From contig CAJJDO010000025.1 of NCBI GenBank assembly GCA_905183005.1, positions 94,667 to 158,666 on the forward strand: DNA of 64,000 bases, written 5' to 3'. The translations under genes and the position numbers were made by a program. This DNA is from Paramecium pentaurelia. Its lineage: Eukaryota > Ciliophora > Oligohymenophorea > Peniculida > Parameciidae. This document shows positions 48,019 to 60,220 of this stretch, one piece after another; positions within the stretch are counted from its first letter, which is position 1; each line of letters begins with the position of its first letter. The notes beneath the pieces were generated by a model. The model saw only the letters and a list, made by a program, of their open reading frames with translations. It searched no databases and had not been told where the DNA came from.

Positions 48019-49254
48019 TATGACTTCTAAGTGGCCAAGCTAAATTAAAGTTACTAATAAAATATAATTCCCTTTCAGTTCTAATATAGATTAAAATAAC
48101 TATCAGGATTAAATTAAAAAAAGTTTAAATCAAAATCAAGAATTTAAAATAACTAAAAGATACTTAAAAACTTAACTAATAATACAATAAGTTTAGGATT
48201 AAACTACCATTAGAGAAGGTGAAAGTTCTTGAGAAAAAAAATATTAGAATAAATTCATTAAACAGTATTTTTTTTCTAACTAAATAATTATTAATTTGAA
48301 CTTGAATAAGTTTATATTAGTATCTAAAAATCATCTATTAATCAAGAATTATCAAAAAGGATAAATTTAAGAAACAGAAATAACATAAATTGACTTTGCA
48401 TAAATTTAAATTCTAGAGGATAAAATTAAAACTTTACATAATGCTTTTAATATACTAAATAAAGAATTTGATAATAAGTATACTTTTTTTTACTAATTAT
48501 TTAGATTGCTATGTTCTGGAGTACATAAAGTGTAGATTAATATTAGGGAAAAAAAAATGTAATACAAGAGAAGCATTAGTTGATAAGTTATAAAGAATGA
48601 ATATAATGAATATAAAATTAAAAATAGAAATAAATTTAAGAATTATAAGATTAAATAAATATTTATTAAGAAAAATTAAAATATTTGATAAAAATATATA
48701 TTTTTATAATTTAATTAGTAAAATAGAAGAAATTTAATAGAAATAGGATTAAAATTAATAAAGAAAATTAGAAAAATAAGTAAATGATTAATGTTAAATC
48801 CTTAAAAATGAATTAGTTAAATAAAGAAAATGAAAGAATAGAAATTTATTACTAAAATTAACTATAAAAATAAGATAATCAAAAATTATAAAAAAAAATT
48901 ACATATTTGATTGAAGGTTATTATTAAAAAAAAGCAATCATAAATTGAGTATATTATAGATTAAAGAATTAAAATTAGATAAAAAGAGAAAATAAAAAAG
49001 TAAATAAAGGATATAAAATTGCAGTTTTTTCAGATAATGTGTAATCGTATAAGGAGTTAGAAAACAATAATACAACTCTAATATTAGAAGTGGATAGATT
49101 GAATACTATTTTAAATCATAATCCTTAGAATTAGAAAATAATGAAAAATAAAAGAAATTCTAAGTGTTTAATATAAAAATTGATAATAATTAACTATTTT
49201 CAGATTCTAATTATAAATGTTAATTATTAATTGAAAAACAGAAAATTCTTCTAA
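48019..49254 (+). pseudogene. Coiled-coil gene with broken or unresolved model
   Basis: Starts well with MTSKWPSQIKVTNKIQFPF, and has several stretches typical of long coiled coils (QIQETEITQIDFAQIQILED, then TREALVDKLQRMNI). Introns can be proposed for some joints, but no set of GT...AG introns keeps one frame open across the whole region. Stops by TGA remain in each option, and the 3' part is extremely A-rich. It may be a decaying coiled-coil gene, or a real gene with an exon structure I could not solve. It ends immediately before the Rab-like gene. Confidence 0.35.
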
Positions 49255-49994
49255 ATGTTATCAAGTGAATGGGAATTAAGCATAGCCATTATAGGGGATT
49301 CAGGAGTTGGAAAATCAACATTTCTATCAATGTTTTTAACTAATTCATTTGTTCAACGACATAATGATAAGATAGCTATCCATCATAAGGAGATTATGGT
49401 AGGATAGAAGTAGGTTTAATTAAAACTTATTGATATTGTAACATTTAAATATGAGTTAAAGTCTGGAAAAGAACCATTTCGTTCTATGGCATGGGTTCAT
49501 TATAGAACATGTATTGGAATACTTTTAATTTTCGATCTTTCTAATAGAGATAGTTATGAGAATCTAAAAAAATGGTATGAAGAAATTCAATAATATGTGG
49601 ATTAAGAGAAAATAGTAATTAGATTAGTTGGTAATAAATGTGATAAACTTTTTTATGATAATGATTAAGGAAAGGATGGTGGAAATGATAGGTAAAAGAG
49701 AATTGTTATTTAATTGTAAGGCATTTCATACAATTTGAAGAAGGTGAATAATTTGCAGCCACACATCAAATGTAGTATTCTCAAACATCAAGCAGTGTTG
49801 TTTCATTGACTTAAGATGAGAATTATTAGAGTATCAATTCTATTATCATTAAATTTACTGGAGAACTATTGGATTTTATAAAAAAATTTAAAGAAAATGG
49901 TAAATTAGAAGAATTAATGGGTGTTCGAAGTTTATAAAAATAAGTTTTTGTTCAGGAGATTAAGAAAAAAACTAATCGAAGTTCCTGTTGTTGA
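49255..49994 (+). CDS. Atypical Rab-like GTPase with CC tail
   Basis: 236 residues after one 29-nt intron. The P-loop IIGDSGVGKST and the guanine-specificity motif GNKCDK are intact. The region around switch II is abnormal: where Rabs have WDTAGQE, this protein has LIDIVTFKYELKSGKEPFRS, so the DxxG Gly and catalytic Gln are missing. The SAK (G5) motif is also not found. The C-terminus KTNRSSCC has a double-Cys for geranylgeranylation, so it is membrane-targeted. It should bind nucleotide but hydrolyse poorly, if at all. The Rab2-like gene starts 126 bp downstream on the same strand. Family Rab is likely; the subgroup is unknown. Confidence 0.78.
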
Positions 49995-50120
49995 ATAGAA
50001 TTGATAAGACACTTCATTATAATGTATATAATTTCCAAATTTTCTACAAATTCAGCATTTAAAATGTAATAATAATTATTAATAAGATTTTAATATTAAT
50101 ATAAATAATTTTTTATTCTG

Positions 50121-50881
50121 ATGAGTTCTTATGCATACTTGTTTAAATTTATTATTATTGGAGATTCAAGTAATTATATTTCTTAAAAAGATAAGGTGTT
50201 GGAAAATCATGTTTACTTTTATAATTTTTGGATAGGAAATTTAAGTTGGATCATGATACTACTATAGGAGTTGAGTTTGGAAGCAAGACTTTAAATATTA
50301 GATAAAAGAACATAAAACTATAAATTTGGGATACTGTATAAACTAATTTAATTATTTTAGGCTGGACAAGAAAGTTTTAAATCAATTACTAGATCATATT
50401 ATAGAGGATCAATCTGTGCATTAATTGTGTATGATGTGACTAGTAGAGACAGTTTTGAGAATATTAGTAGATGGATGGAAGAAACAAAAAGCTATGCAAA
50501 TGATAAAATTACACTTGTATTAGTTGCTAATAAGACAGATTTATCAGATAAGTAAATTTATATATAAAACCCTATTAGAAGAGTTATATCTACAGAGGAG
50601 GGATAAACATATGCTAAAAAGCATGATTTGATTTTCGTTGAGGCATCTGCAAAAACAGGATTTTAAGTTGATAAAGTATTTTCTATCACATAATATATAT
50701 TAGATATTCTAAGAAGCAGCTGAAGCTGTCCTCAAAAAAATAGAACAAAGAGACATTGATGCAACTAATGAAGTATTATTTATTATAATATTTTAAGTCT
50801 ATTGGTGTACGTATTGGATCATAAATGACTGAAGAAATGATTGAAAAATAAAAAGAGTAAAAAGTATCAAAATGCTGTTGA
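50121..50881 (+). CDS. Rab2-type small GTPase
   Basis: 209 residues after five introns (26, 25, 27, 28 and 25 nt). It has SSYAYLFKFIIIGDS, then SSVGKSCLLLQFLDRKF, DTTIGVEFGSKTL, IKLQIWDTAGQESFKSITRS, YYRGSICALIVYDVTSRDSF, VANKTDL, FVEASAKTG and the C-terminus VSKCC. The AYLFK start, the KLQIWDTAGQESF box and SITRSYYRG are those of Rab2, which works between ER, Golgi and late endosomes or lysosomes. One first-intron choice gives GDSSVGKS; a G at the second position, as in other Rabs, would need a different splice. All GTPase motifs are intact, in contrast to its neighbour. Confidence 0.88.
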
Positions 50882-50935
50882 AATGACTATAATTAAACTT
50901 TAAAATATAAGCTTTTAGTTTCTCATTTAATTCCA

Positions 50936-51348
50936 TCAAAATATACTCAGAATTTCTTTTGAGATCAACAGTAACTCTATATTGTTTTTATTATCTTCTG
51001 GATGCATTAAATAATAAGTAAAAATTCTCTCTTTTTTAACATTTCCATTAAATTAGATTTTAGTGTTCTCATTATTGTAATTAAGTTTTCTACAATTTTT
51101 CTATCTTCAATTATGAATTCTTAACTTTAATGCAATAAGTGCTATTATAAGACTTCAAGTTAAATAGTTCAAATTTGATAATACTTTGTTATCTATTAGT
51201 GTCTTCATAGATTCTGTAGTTCTGAATTGTAAACATATTTTACTTATATCTGAGAAATAAATAAGTATATGATTGTGGATTGGATGAATAAGGGTGTATT
51301 TTTTACAAAGTTAAGTTTAATGATCGTTAGATCAGAATAATTTTACAT
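50936..51348 (-). CDS. Small hypothetical protein
   Basis: 121 residues after introns at 51222-51243 and 51101-51125, both needed to keep the frame. It starts MQNYSDLTIIKLNFV and contains IIKFELFNLKSYNST and IFTYYLMHPEDNKNNIELLL. It is mixed alpha/beta by eye, with no membrane, signal or known motif. It is convergent with Rab2 (54 bp apart) and divergent from the ATPase gene (108 bp). The clean two-intron model supports a real gene, but I cannot name it. Confidence 0.5.
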
Positions 51349-51456
51349 ATATGGATTTAATTAGTGATGCAATCTTTAGTTCATTATTGAGATTCTATAT
51401 TTTAAAGTGTGATGGAATGAATTTCATTAGATATTATTTTTCATAATTTATTGTGA

Positions 51457-54400
51457 ATGGCTTAGTATCGACAATTAAATGATGGATAGTAGAACTTCAC
51501 ATAGCCTACAAATCCTCAAATTGTTGCGGGTTTCTAAATTCTTAGACAAAGTGTGGATTTAGGAATGTAGTAAAGTGAATCAGCTCGTAAAAGCTCTATG
51601 AAAGCATAAGCATTAGTTTCAAGACAAAGTCAGATGCTTAACCAGATGAAGGTAAGCTATATAATTATATTCCTAGGAATAAAAAATTATGGTAAAGGAT
51701 GTTGTAGTACCTGTGGATGCCCCTACTAATACAAAACAAGATGTCCTTAAAAAGGCTTAAAATAAAGGAGAAGAGTACAGGAACATGGATGAACATAAGA
51801 TAGATGTAATGATTTTAGCAAACAGGTAATTTAATGATATAATATTATATAGATTGGGAACAAGTAAAGATGAAGGGTTATCTGATGACTAAGCTGTGTA
51901 AAAGAATCTTTAATTTGGTGATAATAAATTATCAGAAAAAGCGAAGACTCCATGGTGGATTAAATTGATAAAAGAGATGGTTTAGCCATTTTCTATTTTA
52001 CTTTGGATAGCATCATTTGCATGTTTTGCTTTATATGGTGTAAATCCAGAAGCTTTAGGAGCGAAGTCTAACTTATGGTTGGGTATGAAAAAAGATCTAA
52101 TTTTTAGCAATTATTCTAATAGCAATTATTTTATTAACAGGGTCAATTACTTACAATTAATCTGCTAAGGCTGATGCTTTAATGGAAGGCTTTAAGAATT
52201 TTTTGCCATCAAATTGTATAGTAATTAGAGGTGGTCAAAGGAAGTAGGTTCCGGCTGAAAAAATAGTACCTGGAGATATAGTGGAAGTGAAGATGGGTGA
52301 CAAGATACCAGCTGATATTAGAATTATATAATCTAGAGAGATGAAAGTAGATAATTCTGCTTTGACAGGAGAATGTGATCCATTATTAAGAGTGACTGAA
52401 TGTACAAGTGAGAATCCTTTAGAAACTAAGAACTTGGCATTTTTTGGAACATTATGTAAAGAAGGATCAGGATTAGGAATGGTTATATAAATAGGTGATA
52501 AAACAGTAATGGGTTAGATAGCAGATTTAGCAACAGGAGGAGAAACACCAGAAACACCATTAAATATTGAGTTGAAGAGATTCGTTATTTTGATTTCTTT
52601 TATTGCTGTTAGTTTGGGTATATTATTTTTGATTCTTTCATTGGTTGTTGAAAAAGCAACAGTGGATTAGGCTGTTGGATAAGCTATTGGTATTATTGTT
52701 GCAAATGTGCCTGAAGGATTATTGGGATGTATTACAGTTTCTTTGGCTATTACAGCAAAAAGATTGGCAGATAAGTAAGTGCTAGTTAAAAATTTGGAAG
52801 CTGTTGAAACTCTTGGATCAACAAGTTGCATTTGTTCAGATAAAACAGGAACTTTGACTTAAAATAAGATGAGTGTTGAAAATGTATGGTATGATGGATT
52901 AAAGAGGAAAGCATTAAATAAATTGATAGCAGGAAAGAATGCTGAATATGAATATGAAACTAGTGATCCAACATTTAGAGATTTACATGATTGTGCTATC
53001 ATTACAAGTGAAGCTAAATTTAATATTTAAACTAAAGAAAAATAAAATATCAATTGGTTAGATACTCCAACTATTGGAGATGCATCTGAAACTGCTTTGA
53101 TTAAATTCTTTTAACCAATTGAAGATATTGAATTAACAAGACAAAGAAGATAATTTGCTGAATTACCAGATAAATCATTAGCTAAGATGCCATTTAATTC
53201 AACCAATAAGTTTTCTCTTTGTATTGTAAATTGGGAAACTCATGATTCCTACTATTGTGTTTATATTAAGGGAGCTCCTGAAAAATTATGGACATTTTGC
53301 AGTTATCTTTTAGTTGAAGGTAGAAATCAACCCATTGATGAATAAATTACTTAAAAATTCAAATAAGTTAATTTAACTTTTGGTAAAGGTGGAGAAAGAG
53401 TTTTAGGATTTGCAAAATTACACTTACCAAGAGCTGAATATCATAAAGGATATTAATTTAATTTAAATTCTGTTGATACACTTAAATTTAGATTAGAAGG
53501 ATTTACTTTCTTGGGTTTGTTATCATTGATGGATCCTCCAAAAGTTACAGTTCCTCAAGCTATTAGAAAATGTTAATCTGCTGGTATTAAGGTTATTATG
53601 GTTACTGGAGATCAACCACCTACTGCAGGTGCAATCGCTAAATAAATTGGTATTATCACTGGTAAGACAGTTGATGATCTTTTGGATGAGAATCCATCTA
53701 TGTCATATGAGGATGCTTTTAGACTTGCTCCAGCCATTGTTATTCATGGTGATCTAATTGTTTAAGCACTTGAAGAGGAAGCATCTTAAGGAGAAAATTT
53801 ACCTGAAGAATTGAAAGACAGAAAGCTCAGAAGTTGGTGCAGTAAACCTCAAGTTGTATTTGCTCGTACATCTCCAGCATAAAAATTAATGATTGTTAGA
53901 GCTTGTTAATATTTGGGTCATGTAGTAGGAGTTACAGGAGATGGTGTCAATGATTCACCAGCAATCAAATAAGGTGATATTGGTATTTCAATGGGTATCA
54001 GTGGATCTGATGTTACTAAAGATGCTGCAGATATGATTTTATTGAATGATGACTTTGCTTCAATTGTTGATGGTGTAGAAGAAGGAAGAAAGATTTTTGA
54101 TAATCTTAAAAAAACTATTGTCTATCTTCTTACATCTAATATTACTGAAGTGTTCCCATACGTAGGTGAAATTGCTATTGGTTTACCACTTCCATTAAGT
54201 AATGCCTTTATTCTCACTATTTGTATTGGTACTGATATTTTACCTGCTATTTCATTTGCTTATGAAGAAGCTGAAATTGATATTATGACACGTAAACCAA
54301 GAAAGAAGGATGATCATTTAGTATCTCTTAGATTAATCACACATGCTTATCTATTATAAGGAGTCATAGCCACATCTGCAGGATTCTTTAGTTATTTTAG

Positions 54401-55317
54401 TACAATGAATGAATATGGATTCCCTCCACATTTACTTCTTAGTTTTATGGGTTCACCATATTAATAGATTCCTTGGGCTCCTATCACACTTGCAAACGGA
54501 TAAAAATATTCTCCACCTCCTACAAGTTGGGTTTGGGATATGCCTAATATGAACAAGTATTTAATTAATATATATATCAATTAGTCCATTTTTAACAACT
54601 CAACCTTATAGTCCTAATTGGTAAATGGCACCAGTTTTGATTCCAGGATTAGATAAAGATGGTAATTATTCAACTAAAGATACAATTGGATTTTAAGATA
54701 CTCCTTTGAATTGGATAAATCCAGAAATTATCTATTATGATTTAAGATACATCTTCGTTTCTTATAATGCTACCGCAAATAGATGGTTCCCTACATTTAA
54801 TGAATGGGATAACCAATTTTCTGATCAATTATGCAGATACTTTGATAGATCAGATTCACTTCTTGAAGGATCTGGATATCCAATCAATACAAATGCTTGT
54901 TTCAAAACTGCAGCACTTAAATATGCTTAAACCTCTTACTTTGTTGCTGTTGTATTAGTCTAATGGTCTAATGTATTTTCATGCAAATGTAAATTCTTAT
55001 CTTATATCTTTAGAACGTAAAATGTCAGTTATTTATTCACCTATTAACACTGTCATGTTTTATGGAGTTATTCTTGAAACTATTATTTTCATTTGCATTG
55101 TCTACATTCCAGGAGTCAATACTTGGTTTGGTGCTAGACCAGTCGATATACTGAATTTAGGGTATTAAATAATTTGTTAATTTTTTATAGTATGCCTGGT
55201 CTCCCATATTCAATGTGTCTATTTTGTTGGGAAGAAATGCGTAAATACTTTATTAGAAACTTCTAAAAGCCCAGCAAATATGAACCAAATTTCTTTGAAG
55301 CAAATTCACTATGGTGA
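51457..55317 (+). CDS. P2C-type cation ATPase alpha subunit (Na,K/H,K-ATPase-like)
   Basis: 1233 residues after six introns (25, 27, 25, 28, 25 and 29 nt). The order is: Gln-rich N-terminus, membrane segments, the actuator TGE motif (LTGECDP), M4 with VANVPEGLLGC, the phosphorylation site CSDKTGTLTQNKMS, a nucleotide domain (KGAPEK), TGDQPPTA, GVTGDGVNDSPAIK, and the last membrane segments with SNAFILTICIGTDILPAISF. The catalytic Asp and all hinge motifs are intact. M4 and M5-M6 match Na,K/H,K pumps rather than calcium or proton pumps. It ends FFEANSLW. It likely exchanges cations at the plasma membrane or a vacuole. Its last 1003 bp are repeated after a single N at 55466. Confidence 0.9.
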
Positions 55318-55465
55318 GTAAAATGGTAGTGACATTAATATTAAATAATAAAATTTGTATAGAATTATTTTATAAATTAATTTCATTGTTAAATTATATC
55401 TATTTCAACGGTCATTAGATAGTAAATCATCGTATTCATAGGTATAGATATCAAGATTAGACGAA
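54315..55465. repeat. Direct repeat, copy 1 (1151 bp)
   Basis: Identical by eye to 55468-56618 with a constant offset of 1153. Copy 1 covers the 3' part of the ATPase gene, its stop and 148 bp after it, including the last bases that in copy 2 belong to the end of the minus-strand gene 56558-58111. It ends directly before the N. Confidence 0.95.
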
Positions 55466-55466
55466 N
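55466..55466. other. Single ambiguous base (N)
   Basis: The only N in the window. It sits exactly between the two copies of the 1151-bp repeat and marks an assembly join. Confidence 0.98.
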
Positions 55467-55467
55467 C

Positions 55468-56470
55468 CATTTAGTATCTCTTAGATTAATCACACATGCT
55501 TATCTATTATAAGGAGTCATAGCCACATCTGCAGGATTCTTTAGTTATTTTAGTACAATGAATGAATATGGATTCCCTCCACATTTACTTCTTAGTTTTA
55601 TGGGTTCACCATATTAATAGATTCCTTGGGCTCCTATCACACTTGCAAACGGATAAAAATATTCTCCACCTCCTACAAGTTGGGTTTGGGATATGCCTAA
55701 TATGAACAAGTATTTAATTAATATATATATCAATTAGTCCATTTTTAACAACTCAACCTTATAGTCCTAATTGGTAAATGGCACCAGTTTTGATTCCAGG
55801 ATTAGATAAAGATGGTAATTATTCAACTAAAGATACAATTGGATTTTAAGATACTCCTTTGAATTGGATAAATCCAGAAATTATCTATTATGATTTAAGA
55901 TACATCTTCGTTTCTTATAATGCTACCGCAAATAGATGGTTCCCTACATTTAATGAATGGGATAACCAATTTTCTGATCAATTATGCAGATACTTTGATA
56001 GATCAGATTCACTTCTTGAAGGATCTGGATATCCAATCAATACAAATGCTTGTTTCAAAACTGCAGCACTTAAATATGCTTAAACCTCTTACTTTGTTGC
56101 TGTTGTATTAGTCTAATGGTCTAATGTATTTTCATGCAAATGTAAATTCTTATCTTATATCTTTAGAACGTAAAATGTCAGTTATTTATTCACCTATTAA
56201 CACTGTCATGTTTTATGGAGTTATTCTTGAAACTATTATTTTCATTTGCATTGTCTACATTCCAGGAGTCAATACTTGGTTTGGTGCTAGACCAGTCGAT
56301 ATACTGAATTTAGGGTATTAAATAATTTGTTAATTTTTTATAGTATGCCTGGTCTCCCATATTCAATGTGTCTATTTTGTTGGGAAGAAATGCGTAAATA
56401 CTTTATTAGAAACTTCTAAAAGCCCAGCAAATATGAACCAAATTTCTTTGAAGCAAATTCACTATGGTGA
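55468..56470 (+). pseudogene. Duplicate 3' fragment of the ATPase gene
   Basis: It begins in the middle of the ATPase frame (HLVSLRLITHAYLL), has no start codon, promoter or catalytic domain, and keeps the same three last introns and the stop. It is most likely an assembly duplicate rather than a real gene fragment. Confidence 0.85.
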
Positions 56471-56618
56471 GTAAAATGGTAGTGACATTAATATTAAATA
56501 ATAAAATTTGTATAGAATTATTTTATAAATTAATTTCATTGTTAAATTATATCTATTTCAACGGTCATTAGATAGTAAATCATCGTATTCATAGGTATAG
56601 ATATCAAGATTAGACGAA
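55468..56618. repeat. Direct repeat, copy 2 (1151 bp)
   Basis: An exact second copy of 54315-55465. Its right end runs on without a break into the gene 56558-58111, so this junction is natural. Its left end starts inside the ATPase coding frame, next to the N. Confidence 0.95.
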
Positions 56619-58111
56619 CATAGAGGTTCTGAAAATAAAATAAACTACACCACTACATAATTATATTATAATATCTTACATTTTGGTGATATAAATAAAC
56701 TAGAAACTAATAATCGTATATGATATTTTGTACTCTAATATATCTTTAATATTTTCTAAGCTTAAAAGTTTCCATTAAATTCAATCATTATTTCCATCTC
56801 CTCCTTTAATTTTATCAGATTGCATTCAATTAAACCTTTGTCACTATTCTCAAAAACACTCAATAATAGCATGAAAAGAGCATTTGGGATTGTAAACAAT
56901 GTTTCTATTTTGTTTGTATTTTAGAATAATATATTTTTATCAGGATATAAATTCTCTATTTATTAAATTACGAATTATAAGTTGACAGTATTGAACGAAT
57001 ATTAATGATCATATAACTCTTCTATCAATTTAACAAGTATTAATTTCCTCCTTGTTTCTTTTACTATAATATTATTTTTAGTTTCTTTTTCAATTTTAGA
57101 TAATAGGTTAATGATTGTATTATTGTATAAGATAAATCTTTTTTTGTATTTCCTTAATTACTTTATTGAATGCTTATTTATTGAATTAATTCGCAATAAA
57201 ATCATTGGATTTTTAGCTTAAAATATAGACATTTCAATCTATAAAAGCTATCTTTTAAATCTCACTCTTAGTATTTAATTAAAATGATCATAACAATCCA
57301 TTTAGAATTTCTTAATACTACCATATATATATTCTGACAATGAGGTTTTACCTAATGATGCATTCTATAAAAAATGCCTTATTGTTCTTTCTTCCTATTC
57401 ACATTACTGAATGTCTTCATCAAAGTCCAAACTATTTTTAAAAGGAAATCTATTCTCCTTTTAAACACTAAAATTTAAATTTGAATAAGAAAATTTCAAT
57501 AAAATATAAGGATCTTTTATTAATTCATAAAATATTTTATCCCAACTGCTTTCCACCAATCCTAATAAATATTGAGATCTCATTGCTTTGTGATATGTGT
57601 ATGCATAAAATAAAAATGATGAATTAGCTAATATAGTACTTGTAAGAATCATATAATTTTAACTATTTGTAGTTATATATGGCAAAGATAATCTTAAAGT
57701 TGTTATTAAAATTAGTTAAATGACTGAATCAAAAAATTCTCCCGATAATACTAGCATAATATTAACTGTCATCAAGTTAGCTCCTTTTAAGTTTTAAACT
57801 TCTGGAGAACTTTCTTCCTCAATTACTAAACCCATAGTACAAATATTTGTTATAAAGAATGCCATTCTTGTTAACTATGGTTACCACTAGACCATTATAT
57901 ATTGCAGAATAAGATATAGCAGCATAGCAAGTTTGTAAAAAAATAGAAAATCAGTTTTCTCAATTAACCCATACATGACTCTAATAGCAAAAGTGATCAT
58001 TAAACCAAAAGACATCATTTTAAAAACTGCTGATCTTGAATTTGATTATTATTACTGCTAGTACAAATTCTCTACTTTTGGATCTATGAAGCGTAAATGA
58101 TATTAATTCAT
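56558..58111 (-). CDS. Six-TM protein with histidine-kinase-like cytoplasmic tail, paralogue 2
   Basis: An intronless 517-residue protein starting MNQYHLRFIDPKVENLYQQQ, very close to the start of the gene at 44410-45894. Six hydrophobic segments follow (for example MMSFGLMITFAIRVMYGLI, FFYKLAMLLYLILQYIMV, TRMAFFITNICTMGLVI). The soluble tail has a dimerisation-like helix region and LFMLLLSVFENSDKGLIECN, then EEMEIMIEFNGN, which together resemble the N-box and next strand of a HATPase domain but lack its key Asn-Gly motifs. It could be a degenerate sensor kinase. Its last 20 codons lie in the 1151-bp repeat copy 2, so it ends convergent to the ATPase gene. Confidence 0.65.
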
Positions 58112-58789
58112 TAATATGAATTTATTATATTGAAATATTACTTAGAATAAAATGTTTAATTTATAAACTATTCTGTTTTGAAAGATAAAATCATTAATTA
58201 ATCAAGAATAATTTTAGAACATAATTATATTGTAATGCTTTGTAAATATTTGTATGCTTAATAAAGTTTCAAAGAATTAATTTTTTAAGAAAGAAATTAA
58301 GGACATTTTACTTTAAAAATAAAAAGATAATCAAAAAACGAGATGTCTCATTATTATTAAAATTTTAATTTTTGCAAATTATATAAAAATATCTTTATTT
58401 TCTTATTAAAAATAGTTAAATATATTAGATCATCATATTTATATAAAGAATAAACATAAAAAAGCATTAAATTATTTTTATATTTAAAATTCTTTCCTTA
58501 TAATTATTTTTACAAATTGTAAGATTAAATTTATATAGTAATTATCATTTTTTGGTATATTTTATATGTTAAAGTAAAAAGAGTGTAAATATCTATATAT
58601 AGTAAGATAGAAAAAATAAATATAGATTCAAAATATTGGAAATGTAATAATTTTAGAAATATTTATTTAATTATAGAATACAAATATTGATGTTTGAGAT
58701 TATTTATTAATTAGAATAGTGTATAGTATGATAATAAGTATGAGTTTGAGTTTATTAAAATTAAAATATAAATAACTAATAAAATTGAT
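58112..58789. other. Intergenic, shared promoter region
   Basis: 678 bp between divergent starts of the six-TM gene and the USP gene. It is AT-rich. No gene, RNA or repeat was recognised. Confidence 0.5.
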
Positions 58790-60195
58790 ATGGCTTGTTC
58801 TAAAAAATAAAAGAAAAAGTTATCTAATTAATTGAGTAAAAAAAAAACTATAAGGACTAATATAAGAAAAACAAAGTGTGATTAATTAGCTCAATATGTG
58901 AAGAAATTCTAGAATTAATTTAAGTTAAGTTAATTAGATTTAGACAAATAAGAGATCATTCCTTCATATTAGAGCATTCCTACAAGTTATTAGCTTAAAG
59001 GAAAAAAGAAGTTTCAAAAGAAAGAAGCAGTAAAAGGACTAGTAGGATTAAAAAACTTGGGAAATAAGTGTTATATGAATGCGTCCATATAATTACTTAG
59101 TAATCTGTAGCCATTGTCAGATTATTTTATTGAAGTATATTTTGGATGAGCAAAAAAAGGATTTCCAATTAACAGAGATTAATCGAAAGAATCCAATCTC
59201 CACGTAAGGTTTAGCAACTGTAGCATTTGCCAATTTAATAAAGAGTATCTGGCAAATGGATATTCAGAAACTTACAGTTAAGGGAACACCAATTATAATT
59301 CCTGAGGAATTCAACAAAATAATAGGGTATTGTAATAAATCCTTTTCAGATAATACTTAATAAGATGCTTAGGTATTAATAAAAATTAATTTATGAGGAG
59401 TTTCTGATGTATTTACTTGATATGATTCATGAAGATCTAAATAGAGTGACATTCCCAATAAAGAGTGTATAATTGAGAGAATATTTGGGAGATTGTAATT
59501 AAAGAGAATTAGAAAAGTAAGCAGCAGAAACTTGGGGTGATTATCTATAAAGAAGCAAATCAATAATTGTAGATTTAATGTAAGGATAATTTAAGAATTC
59601 ATTGAGATGTTTGAGTTGTGATAAATACACTTATAAATTTGAACCTTTGATGTATTTAAGTGTACCAATTCCAGAATCAGATGAATGTTAATTAATAGAA
59701 TGTATTAAGGAATATGTTAAAGAAGAATAATTAACAAATGGAAATTAATGGTTTTGTGAGAATTGTAATAAATTAGTAGATGCAATAAAAAAGATAGATT
59801 TATGGAAATTGCCAACAATTCTTATAATACATTTAAAGAGATTTAAATTTATTGAAAATGGAATTAAAAAAATTGAATAAGCAATTAACTTTCCTTTTGA
59901 GAGTTTGAATTTAAGTTAGTGCTTACCTAAACTGTAAAAAGAAAAGCCTATATATGAATTATTAGGAGTTATTTGCCATACTGGTAATAGTGATAGGGGA
60001 CACTATTACACTTATGCAAGAAGTAAAGAGAATTTTAATTGGTATCTGTTTAATGATAGGTAAGTAAAATAAGTGAATTTTAATGAGATACCATAAGAAG
60101 ATGCTTATTTATTGATGTATGGCAAAAGTACAATACCATTAATCAAACGTCAAACTATATCATTTCCTGAGAATTGGCCTCATGTAATAAAATGA
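58790..60195 (+). CDS. USP-type deubiquitinase
   Basis: 451 residues after two 25-nt introns. The Cys box GLKNLGNKCYMNASIQLL carries the nucleophile Cys, QQDAQEFLMYLLDMIHEDL is the conserved QQDAxEF block, the zinc-ribbon Cys pairs are CLSC and CENC, LIIHLKRFKF is present, and the His box is GHYYTYAR. It ends with DAYLLMYGK. A basic N-terminus (MACSKKQKKKL...) may act as a localisation signal. USP enzymes remove ubiquitin from substrates. The first intron (starting at GTATATTTTGG) lies between the Cys box and the ensuing region and restores the frame; the second joins QQDAQ to EFLMYL. All catalytic residues are present. It is convergent with the WD40 gene. Confidence 0.92.
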
Positions 60196-60220
60196 AATCA
60201 ATTCCATTATCTAATTATAA

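Noticed and set aside
55468..56470. A real second, truncated ATPase gene.
   Set aside because: Perfect identity with copy 1, the N at the border and the natural right junction favour an assembly duplicate.
59120..59165. Apparent frameshift in the USP gene after the Cys box (frame runs into TGA).
   Set aside because: A 25-nt intron beginning GTATATTTTGG and ending AAAAAAAG removes the TGA and joins IE to DFQLTE in frame; the total spliced length is then a whole number of codons.
59369..59563. Minus-strand ORF of 64 residues.
   Set aside because: It overlaps the USP catalytic domain on the other strand; a shadow ORF.
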